A stretch of DNA of 64,000 bases, taken from positions 6,762,491-6,826,490 of the forward strand of contig NC_051092.1 of NCBI RefSeq assembly GCF_901709675.1, given 5' to 3'. Shown here piece after piece: positions 45,901-64,000 of the stretch. Every line of letters starts with the position of its first letter. Within the stretch, counting starts at the first letter, position 1. The notes under the pieces were generated by a model that was not told the origin of the DNA, searched no databases, and worked only from the letters and a program-made list of their open reading frames with translations. A program made the translations under genes and the position numbers. This DNA is from Syngnathus acus (lineage: Eukaryota; Chordata; Actinopteri; Syngnathiformes; Syngnathidae).

Positions 45901-48900
45901 ATTACCCTTATAACACTACGTTTCACAGTATGTTGTGAATACCGTGGTGTATGATATAACGTGTGTATCTTGTGGTGAACTGAAGCTGGAAGGCAAATTA
46001 AAATGGTTCCTCACCATGCAAAGCAGATCTAAATATTAGTTGACTTAGCTTTTACAGTATGTCATCACTTTAGGTGAGAAGCAATCAAACCAGTGGTACG
46101 TCAACATCTGAAGTTTAGTGAAAAGTTATTTGTATTTGGAAGCTTTTGCGAAACATGATTCTATTCTTCTGCTCTGACCTTTCTTGTTCTCCTAGTGGAA
46201 CACTGCTTTGTACCAACATCAGAGCATTCCTGGCTCTCTTTTAGGGAGTGCGGTCAAACAGTCTCAGTGTGCTCAACTTACTCGACACAGGTCACCCTCC
46301 TTATGTTGCAAGGTTATTCCTGGAGGAACATGACTTGACATGGTAAAAGTCTTCAACAGCTCTTAAAACACCTTTTTTGTTGCTGTTGAGAAAAAAACGG
46401 ATTCCTCTTTGATGAATGTAGAGTAGATGATTTTATTTTTATATATTTAAAAAATGCTTTATGCTCATCATGCACTTCAGACGTAATAAAACCAACAAAT
46501 ACAAATAAAAAATGTTGACTTGCTTAATTTTCCAATTTCTCGAAACAAAAAAGCTCATTTTACACGCGCATAAGCAAGTCAATGGCCATTGTGGGGGGGG
46601 AAAAAAAAGTAACATTTAGCCTACAAGTACATTCAAAAAGATTTACGAGTATATTTGAACGTATTTGCCCGTCAAAATACTTTCAGTCCCCATTTGCAGC
46701 TTGACGTTTGCGTGCGTATAAAAGTTACGCTCAGCCTGTATTTATGCAACTGTTGCCATTCACACAAGTCTTGCTTCCCTGCAAATACTGTCGATTAATT
46801 TTGTGTTCAACCATACAAGCAACACTCCAGATAAATACATTGATGACTAAATTGAGACAAGATCATTATTTCAATTACCATGTGACTTTTCTAATGTAAA
46901 ATAGGTGCCTGGGCTGCACAGATTGGAAAACACTGATCTAATCATTACTCTCCCAAATTTAAGTTCACGTTATTAAATAAGTCTTATATGGGGGAAAAAA
47001 ATAACAACGTTTACTTTCACTATATTTTAAACGACTGAGCATTTAAATGACACGTTGCATTAAGGTAATTGGATCTGAATACATAGTGCGTTTTCTAGAT
47101 TACCTTTATTACTGCTGTGTCAACTCCGAATTAGGATTGTGATCAGAATATGAAAATGTTGTGTTTTGACTTGGGGGAAATAATGATTGCACTCAAGTGC
47201 ATGCAAAACTCAATGCATAAAGCTTTCATATTCCTGATTTAACACCAGCAGTAAACACTAAACTGTGGAATGAATACCTGTCATTGTTTGTGACAGCCTA
47301 AGGAAACCCCACTTGCTTTGATGGTGACATTCATATGTTGACAACACGCTACTCATTTTAGCATGAAAGCATCAAAGTGTATTCTCTGATCAAATATGAT
47401 TGCATCATTAGGTTTAAATAGGCTCAAATTTGTTTGCAAAAAAGAGGCAGAGGATTATGTTTCTTAGAGACAGAGTTCTTATGAGGACAGCTTTGCAACC
47501 ATTAAATGAGTGGAATACCTGATAAGACAGTTAAGCATGTCAGCTACCGTATGATTTAGTAGATGGAACAATTTGTAAATGATTTATAATGTGTAAAATA
47601 TCTACGGTCCATTTAAAAGAAATGTTGAAGTATTCTAGGTAAGGACGATCATTTTAGAAACAGAGCTACAGTGATTACTTGGGTCTTGCTAGAGAGAATC
47701 GTTTGACCTGGAGCGCAGTAAAATCATCATAAGTGTACAAATAAACTACAGTACATCCATCACCTATCAAAGCGGTGTTCCAATAGTTATGTTCAGTCTA
47801 GAAAAGGCAACATTACCCAAAACAAACCGTGAATATTCAAATTATATTTGCACGGTGGTCGACTGATTAGTTTGTGGGTTTGATTCAGGCGCGCCTACCT
47901 GTGCTTCCTGTACCTTCCAAATATTCAAGAATTCTGACAAACTCTGACGTGACAGTCATATTCGCTGCCTTCAAAAACACTTGCAATTGTAGGATTGTGA
48001 TTTTATATTAAAACCGGTTTGCCTTCATTAAGTGCATTTCGGTAAACACACTGACTGACCTTGATTTCTCTTCTTGCCTAATAGTCTTATTTTAGAACTT
48101 TTCTAGAACTAAAAGCTGCTATGTGAGGTCCTGTATTTTTTTTTTTTGTCCCTCGCGTCAGAACTGAACAGGAGACGAGAGCTACTACTTCATCCTATCA
48201 TTCTATTTCTAATCTATTCAGACAACGTGAATGGTTTGTTCTTAACCGAATTGATCAATTTCTCATTTCTGTTGGAAGAGTATAAACAAACATAAAAAAG
48301 TGACTTAATGAGTCATAATATCATGTTAAAACATTCTGTGTTTTAAACAGTACAAAATCATCTCAGTTGTGTGTGACATTTAAATTGCTCAACAACTGTG
48401 TCAAGCAATGTATCTGAAGCCAAAAATGGACATGCAGCTATGTCCGCAGATTTACGTGTTAATAGCATGATATGTGTGAATACCAGAGACATATCTGTTA
48501 CACATAGTTACAAATAACAGTAATCCTATTTGTTTCATAATAAAATGAACATGATTGAAAACAAAATAATCAAAAGATAAATTATATAAGAAAAGACAAC
48601 TTTTCACGCTTCTTTTCATTCCTAAACAAATAATAATAATTTCTCAGACAAGAGTTAGACAGAGACTTAATTACGAGATTAAATTAATTAATCTACTATC
48701 AAATGAAAGAATCAACAGTGCTAGACTACCTGAAATTACGTATTAAACGACATTGTAAATATTAGCAATCCACAATATGTTTTCGTTGATGGAAATGTGA
48801 TACATAAGAAGTATGATGGGATGACAAATGTAAGCATCAGCTGTGCTCCATGCCATATGTGGCAGGTGTCCCAAATTTAACTACCGCTTTGCAAGCAAAG

Positions 48901-49430
48901 CATGTTCACACAAAGGACGACAAATGTTACCCTTCATGATCAGTTGACCATTACAACACCATTGGAATGAAAAATAAGACACATTTATGGACAGTATTTA
49001 CAGTAAAATTCGTTTTGTTGTAGAGATGTTTTCAAGTTCAGGCCATATTTTACCCATAAAAAGCCAAATATTGAAATTTATTTTTACAAGTTCTGAAAAA
49101 AAGCACAAATATCAGAATTTTATAAAAATATTTATATAATATTAATTGGTTAACATATCAATCAGAATATACAAAAGTTATAGTGAGGTAATTGTGGAAA
49201 TTGACTATTGTGGCTCTTTGGAAACATGGTGTGTCCAAAATTTTGGGACGAATATATAGCCACGTCATCCATATAGCCACTTTTCCTGCAGGTGATTATT
49301 AAAATTGGAAAGTTCAGCAGTTTTAGCTCATGCAAAATGTTAGTGAACAGAGTGAAATGAAAAAATTAATATCAGTAGAAAACACTGCTCAAACAAATAA
49401 ATAAAAAAATCTATTAACATTGAAAAGTTG
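42976..49430. other. Long intergenic region between cpne2 and the myosin gene
   Basis: The two genes point away from each other. I see no gene that I can support in these 6.5 kb. Contents: an AAC/AAT-rich run at 43360-43392, poly(G) at about 46592-46600, a possible weak tRNA-like trace near 47850, and AT-rich DNA. Two short exon-like open segments (44354-44459 minus and about 45740-45869 plus) are discussed elsewhere; neither has family support. Confidence 0.5.
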
Positions 49431-49456
49431 CATTAAAAATAAACTTGGAAACGGAA

Positions 49457-49744
49457 CAGCTGGAATCATAGTCGAATCAGCTGTCTTGATGAAAGTAAAA
49501 GATTGAGCATTCATGACAAAAAATGAAAATCTTGACTGCCAAACAGCATATAATTCCCTTGTGTAAAGACTCACACACATAAAAAGGGAAACCGCATGTC
49601 TCCAGGGATGGTGGCTTATCACAAAAGAAAAACAAGTGTGACATGTTTCCAGGGATGGTGGCTTTCAAAGATCACCACACCACATTTGGTTTGTGGTCCC
49701 CATTTAACTCTTGCCATATAAGCAAACAACACTTTGTATAAAAG
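49457..49744 (+). promoter_or_regulatory. Muscle-type promoter of the myosin heavy chain gene
   Basis: A TATA box, TATAAAAG, is at 49737-49744. Two CAGCTG E-boxes, the kind bound by MyoD-family factors, are at 49457-49462 and 49478-49483. A block containing CCAGGGATGGTGGCTT occurs twice, at 49595-49617 and 49642-49664. CCATATAAG at 49714-49722 is a partial CArG-like site. The expected transcription start is about 49767. Confidence 0.75.
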
Positions 49745-49766
49745 GAGACCGTGGGGGCTGCGGCAG

Positions 49767-49804
49767 TGTGTGGTGGAGGATCCTGAACAACCCAGCAGTG
49801 TGTG
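49767..49804 (+). other. Myosin heavy chain 5' UTR exon 1
   Basis: Begins about 30 bp after the TATA box and ends at a strong donor, CAGTGTGTG/GTAAGT. It joins the acceptor at 50413; the next exon has 15 untranslated bases, then the ATG in CCACCACCATGAG. The start is inferred from TATA spacing. Confidence 0.6.
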
Positions 49805-50114
49805 GTAAGTAAAACCCCTCTTTGCTAGGGCACAATCAATTTTATAATATACATAATACTATTCTAAGGCAACTAGTTGTGCATAGCATCTGCACGAACT
49901 CAGCAACAAAAATCTAATTTCAACAGGATTGTGACATTCAACTCTTTAAAGCATACAGGTATGAACAGTTCAATGACTTTGCATGGATGATCTGAAAAAT
50001 ATTTTTTGAAGTTACGTACTTTGAGTATCTTGAGTGGTGTTTGCATGAGCATTCCCTGCTTGGGTAGGTTTTCACCAAGTACTCCTGTTTACTCCTACAA
50101 TCAAAAACTTGTAT

Positions 50115-50255
50115 AGTGGGTTAATTGAAGACTCTAAATTATCCAAAGTTGTGAGTGGCTGTTAGTCCACGGTTGTCCGAATGTGTCCTTCAATCGGCTG
50201 ACCAGTCCAGGGTTTACTGCTCTTCTCACCTGAAGTCAACTTGGATAGGACCTAA
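50115..50255 (-). repeat. Dispersed tRNA-like repeat, reverse orientation
   Basis: On the minus strand it contains CCTATCCAAGTTGACTTCAG, ACCCTGGACTGGTCAGCCGA and a TTTAGAGTCTTCAAT block of the family. It lies in the first (5' UTR) intron of the myosin gene. Confidence 0.6.
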
Positions 50256-50428
50256 CATCAACATTTTTGTGAATGCGACTCCATGCAATTAGAAACTACA
50301 AAACCCAACAGAACGAATTATTTTTAACATTATGTAGCGAAAAGGATAACTCTAGTCTGTATATATGGATTTGATACAAATGAATCTGATTTTTTTTTCT
50401 AATTATCACACAGACATAAACCACCACC

Positions 50429-59591
<9,163 letters not shown>

Positions 59592-59647
59592 AGTTGATTC
59601 TTCAGTGGGCTGTTTCGACTCATATAATATGATGTGAAATATACCAC

Positions 59648-59653
59648 AATAAA
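59648..59653 (+). terminator. Myosin heavy chain poly(A) signal
   Basis: AATAAA lies 57 bp after the TAA stop at 59589-59591, giving a 3' UTR of under 100 bp. Confidence 0.8.
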
Positions 59654-59669
59654 ACTATTTTGAAATAAT

Positions 59670-60358
59670 GAATATATTTAAGGTCATCTTGTTGTTGTCT
59701 GACAATCAGGGATGGCGCTACACCAGGGGAGTGGGGGTTATCGTTAATCGTTAATCCCTTTCTTGTTCCTTTCAAAGCTGGACAGGAAGGCATCGTATCA
59801 TTGACAAGCTTTGGTGATGGTAGCCTCCCAAAACAAAGTAGTAAACGTGTAAGTAAAAAGCAATCCACCGCAATGTAGTCTACTAAAAATATAATTCACA
59901 AACAAGTCATTTTATTCAAAAGAAGCCTACTGTTTGTCGAACCCATTGTTCTGCAACAGTATGACACAATCTGAATCAAATTACAAGCATCCAGTTGTCC
60001 ATGTTTTCCAAAAACTGTCAGCAAGGTATTTTAGTCGAATGTTTTTGTAAGAATATTAACAATTTCAACAATGATATATTGATTTAAGGCAGTAGCAAAA
60101 AAATATCGAACCACTAGAGGTTGACAAAGGCTTGTTCCAAAACAATACAGGGACCGTCATGCAGTCCTTCTACAATAAATTAATACCCCTAAAATATTGA
60201 TGAGTTGTCAGTGTCAGATTTTCCTGGATGTCAGGAAAAAGAGAATGTGTTAAAAGTAGTTTGGTGTAAATTAGTAAGTTTTTGAAAAGCACTACCCACT
60301 TCATTTAATAAGTAAATCAATCATCCTGGAGGTGTAGATAAAGTTCTTGAGACAAAAC
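59670..60358. other. Convergent 3' flanks of the myosin and synaptotagmin-like genes
   Basis: Both genes end towards this region. TTTATT at 59911-59916 (AATAAA on the minus strand) is a possible poly(A) signal for the right-hand gene. No other feature is seen. Confidence 0.45.
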
Positions 60359-63300
60359 TTAGATGAGTAGGGAATGCCACTTGGCTATGGGCTGACGGAT
60401 GGAGCGGAGCATAAGACCCAAGTGTTCATTTTCGGAATGATTGTCCTTCTTCACAATTAACTGTCCTATGAGGTGCTTGGATGATTTCCTACTTGACTGA
60501 GTCTCAAAAACAGAGACTAAAATTTTAACCTGTTGCACGGGAAGTTCTGGCAAGGAGAAAACAAGAACTTCATTGAAGACAGTCATCGTGTCACGGGTCA
60601 CTGCTGAGGTTTTCTGGTACTTCAACTTGCACTGGTTGCACTGCACGCTGACCCTGGCATAGAAGACTTTACAACACAAACAATTTGCATTAGAAACTAT
60701 TCATTTTGTTTTATTCTATGCTGTTTATTTAAAGCCAATGTGCATGCTTACTTATTTGTTTGTTACCTGCATCCAAGTGTTGCTCCTTATGGACTGTTCG
60801 AACTTTTAGCACTCCAACCTCAATCCTTTGAGAAGTTGGGAGGAACCTCAGTGACAAAAGAACTTCCCCTACAAGATCCTGCCAATATATGTGGTCAGAA
60901 TAAATTGTGTTTAATAAGCATCATCACACAACTGCCACAATTTAAAATCACTCTAAATAATCACAGCTAAAGTTTACGTGCTGTCACGTCTCATCCCCGG
61001 TTTTGCTATGTGTCTAGGTTGCCACGGTTTCTGTTTGCGTCGCCCCTCCCCTCCTGTGTCACCTCAATCAATGTAACCAGAGTCATCTGCCTCTTGTTAC
61101 CTGTTTTGTATTTAAGTCCTGTCTACCCCTCAATGTTGGATCATTGTTGTCGTCACGTCTTGATGTCGTCACGTCTGTAGTCTTCTTGTCTCACGTCCCG
61201 GTCAGTCAGTCCAGTTATTGTTTTGTTAAGTTGTGTCAGTTTGCCTTTTGAGTTTGCTCAATAGACCCTGGTCCAAGCTGCATTTGGTCGCTCTGCTTCA
61301 TTCGTTCCATGACACGTGCCTTAAAGGTATTGATCTATCTTTGACCCTGAACTCTTTATCAAACTGTTCATTATTCCTTCCACATTGTCGAAGCCCTCTG
61401 TTAAACCTGAAGAAAGCCGCCAAAGTTCTTTATAAATATGGTGTGTTTGTAGTGATGAGCAGTGTTGTTTGTGCCAGCAGTACATTTTGAGATTGTGACC
61501 AACATGTTCCACCGTGGAACAATAAAATCTCCCAAATACACCCTAAAAAATGTTTTAACATGTTTTAGACTCTCTCTGTTTTTCCTCTCATCCCTGGTAA
61601 GTTATTTATCCATGGTATCTTTTAAGGCACGGGTGTCAAACTCATTTTTTTCGCGGGCTGCATTGTAGTCATAGCTTTTTTCGGTGGGCCACTATGACTG
61701 TCAACCCTAATAAATGTATGAGCACCTCATATATACAGTAAAAGCTACGAAACAAATTGTCGAATAACTCGTTTTCAAATCAGATGAGTAAAAACTGGTC
61801 AAATATTTAAAAAAAAAAGATATTAAAAGTGAAGACAATTTGCAATTCTAGTAATGACACACGAATTTGATGCTCAATTTGTCTTCGCGGGCCACATAAA
61901 ATGATGTGGCGGGCCGTATCTGTGTTTTAAGGGGATTTTTTCAATGCACTTAATTTCTTCACTGTGCACGTTTATTTATAGTCTATACAAGTATGACCGT
62001 TCGACCTGTATCTGTCTGTTGGAGTGGGGCTTATTTTTACCTTCTGCGGAGTGTTGAGCTTTCCTTTTAGCTCCAGAGGGTAGGAGATATTGAGTTGTTT
62101 CAGAGGGGTCCTCACCTCTCCCAATGCTGTGTCTCTGGAGAATTTATCAAAGTCTCTCACCTGACAAACACAAACGAGGGTCAAATTGACTGTTTGTCAG
62201 ACTTCTTATAGAATTGACCTGAATAAACAGTCGTACATATAAAAGTTAAGACTTTTACATCATTTTCTATACTTTATACATATTTTAACACACTGGTAAT
62301 GTGAAATATGTTTGTACGTTACAGAACCTCCATTCGAAGGTCCATGTGATCAAGCTCTTTTTCATCATGCAGAATACAGGTGAACTGGTCTCCAAACAAT
62401 GGGTTGCAGGTGCCCTTGACAATGCGAGTCCGCCAGTCCTGCAGCACTGTGCGCAGGGCAAGTGGTGTCCCTTCATCCTAAGAGGATCAGAGCAGAAAGA
62501 CACCAAAGCAATAGTAGGAGGTTACTGAAAAATGCATCTCATACATAGGGATGCATCACTGCGTGGGTATCTTAGCTAAAAAAAAAAAAAAAAAGTGACA
62601 CAAGAAAATGGCACATGATTGTAAGAGATTGAAATAAGAAGTAAAAAAAAAATCCATAACCAAAATTGTTTGCACCCAGACCATAAAATGTTCAAAATAA
62701 AGTTCATTAAATCAACTCTAGTGTATTGTAAATGTTGTCAGGATCTCTGATATTAATTCAAAATATTCATTTATTCATTCATCTTTTGCACCGCTTTTCT
62801 TCACGGGTGTCCCAGCTGACTTTGGGCAGTAGGTGGGGGAACACCCTGAACTGGTTGCCAGCCAATTGCTTGGCACACAATGACAATCATTCACACTCAC
62901 ACCTACAGAGAATTTGCCCTTCTGTGCATGTTTTTGGGATGTGTGAGGAAACCAGATTTTCCAGGGGAAACCCATGCAGGCACAGGGAGAACATGCAAAC
63001 CTCACACAGGAAGGCTGGAGCCGGAATCAAACAGGCAAGCAACCGCTACATTGTGAGGCGGACGTGCTAACTCGTGCATCACTGTGCTGCCCAAATGAGA
63101 ATATTGTTTCCTCAAATTTGTCTCTGATCAGTGATAAAAAATAATTTTCAAAATGTAAAGACACCAATGAAAATTGCATAAAGGTTTAACAATATGACCT
63201 TTGGCAGCCAGATGATTGTTTACTTTACACAAAATGTGAACATAGATAACTATGTACTAATAATCCAGAAATCAGAGACTCACAAAGAAAGAAGGCAATT

Positions 63301-63939
63301 CAAATGCCATCAGTGTATATCGCGTGCTTCTTTAGAAAATAGATTTGGTGAAACTATACAATTGAAAGTGAAATAAAGTATAGTATGTACCACTTCATCA
63401 ATGTATGGCCCCTTCGTCTTGGATCCAGTCCATAAAAGCTTTAGTTGGACAAACAGCTGGAGGCTGCTGGTTTGTCTTTGCTGCTGAAGCCCCTCCAACT
63501 CCAAGATAGTAACTACGAGCTGGTTCTGCTGTGCGTCATAATACACAGAATAGTGGAGCCATCCTTGAATCTTCTGTAGGCGGTAGATAGTGAGACAGTG
63601 TTAAAGAAATTCAATGCTGATTTTAAATAAATGCAGTGATCAACCAAGTGTCTGAAAATGCTGTGAAATGTGTAAAAAAAGATTCTAAAATTCATATTCA
63701 AAACATCAAACATTGTTATATGGGCCATTAAATAGTGGTACTTTGGACATTTTTTAAATATGTGCACTCTAGGACACAACCGAAGCTTTTTTTCCATACA
63801 AAGGATGTATTTGCATCAACCTATCAAGTCTAAAGCGATCTAGTGAGATGATACCAAGATGTACAAAAAGAGTGATACAGACTTTATCCTCTCCTGCTTC
63901 CTGTGTGGATTCCAAGATGTCCATGTCAGCATCCTCGAC
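60359..63939 (-). CDS. Synaptotagmin-like tandem C2-domain protein, 3' part, 6 exons in window
   Basis: Exons in coding order: 63939-63883, 63573-63391, 62477-62328, 62160-62041, 60878-60767, 60666-60359; 309 residues ending KWHSLLI. The first listed exon starts at an acceptor in phase 0, so the N terminus, including any membrane anchor, lies beyond 64000. C2A opens with QGWLHYSVYYDAQQNQLVVT and keeps VRDFDKFSRDTALGEV; C2B opens with DLVGEVLLSLRFLPTSQRIE and ends with the typical PIAKWHSLL. Known: synaptotagmins act in vesicle trafficking, and the intact ones bind calcium by loop aspartates. Here the usual SDPYVKV block of C2A reads TSSLQLFVQL, and C2B has no aspartates in its loops, so a calcium-independent role is likely (as for SYT8, SYT13 or similar). 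C2A also carries a loop insertion of about 20 residues. The donor after 62328 is weak (GTTCTG). Paralogue not assigned. Confidence 0.85.
60982..61314. mobile_element. Solo LTR with 5-bp target duplication
   Basis: The 333-bp sequence starts TGTCACGTC and ends CATGACA, the TG...CA form of LTRs, and is flanked on both sides by CGTGC (60977-60981 and 61315-61319). A TATA-like GTATTTAAG lies inside at about 61108. No gag or pol is nearby, so it is a recombined solo LTR of a retrotransposon, probably Ty3/gypsy type. It lies in an intron of the synaptotagmin-like gene. Confidence 0.85.
61627..61921. mobile_element. hAT-like MITE, right end truncated
   Basis: Nearly the same as 8279-8604 from the left terminus (CACGGGTGTCAAACTCATTT) to GGCGGGCCGTATCTG, then it stops before the right inverted repeat. 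Intron of the synaptotagmin-like gene. Confidence 0.85.
62785..63095 (+). repeat. Dispersed tRNA-like (SINE-type) repeat, most complete copy
   Basis: Blocks in order: CACCGCTTTTCTTCACGG, TTTGGGCAGTAGGTGGGG, ACTGGTTGCCAGCCAATTGC, GTGTGAGGAAACCAGA, GGGAGAACATGCAAAC, GGAGCCGGAATCAAAC and ACGTGCTAACTCG. Read in reverse, the last part resembles a tRNA head. It lies in an intron of the synaptotagmin-like gene. Confidence 0.8.
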
Positions 63940-64000
63940 CTGCAAAGTTTTCACACCCATTCAAATTCCATTTTTGTCATGTTCCAACAGTCATTTGGAC

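Noticed and set aside
42976-49430. A second myosin heavy chain gene, as in tandem fish clusters
   Set aside because: No motor or rod exon was found on either strand outside 50429-59591.
62785-63095. tRNA gene
   Set aside because: The tRNA-like boxes belong to a dispersed repeat family with several diverged copies, and no full cloverleaf can be drawn.

Overview
The window is nuclear DNA from a ray-finned fish, probably a percomorph teleost. The evidence is split vertebrate genes with short GT-AG introns (often 70-120 bp in the myosin gene), a fast-skeletal myosin heavy chain of fish type, a teleost-style CYP2 cytochrome P450, and many short DNA-transposon derivatives and tRNA-like repeats. 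Nothing bacterial, viral or organellar was seen. Species cannot be read from the sequence.

Layout, left to right. (1) 615-740, minus: first coding exon of a heat shock factor, best match hsf4; the rest lies left of the window. (2) 1756-8921, minus: complete CYP2-family P450, 491 residues in 11 coding exons. (3) 11706-15596, plus: fam192a/psme3ip1 (nuclear PA28-gamma-interacting protein), six coding exons, one intron with AT-AC ends and minor-spliceosome (U12) signals. (4) 18298-40352, minus: cpne2 (copine-2), 15 coding exons, 547 residues, convergent with fam192a and spread over 22 kb of repeat-rich introns. (5) 42.9-49.4 kb: intergenic, no gene I can support. (6) 49.4-59.6 kb, plus: fast-type sarcomeric myosin heavy chain with a recognisable muscle promoter, 38 coding exons and 1934 residues. 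(7) 60359-63939, minus: 3' part of a synaptotagmin-like tandem-C2 gene whose start is off the right edge.

The genes do not form a pathway. They are a chromosomal neighbourhood: cpne2 beside fam192a matches the order I know from human 16q13, and hsf4 is also on human 16q. Mobile DNA explains much of the rest: Tc1/mariner-like and hAT-like MITEs, tRNA-like dispersed repeats, LINE 3' ends, one solo LTR with a 5-bp target duplication, and several simple repeats.

I found no undescribed multi-gene system. The observations most worth following are at gene-structure level: the AT-AC intron in fam192a, two extra introns splitting the canonical exons 5 and 7 of the CYP2 gene, a GC-AG intron and an exon fusion in the myosin gene, a duplicated block in the myosin promoter, and a synaptotagmin-like protein that has lost most calcium-binding residues. 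Exon ends were set by hand from reading frame, splice signals and family knowledge; the summed CDS lengths are in frame for all complete genes.
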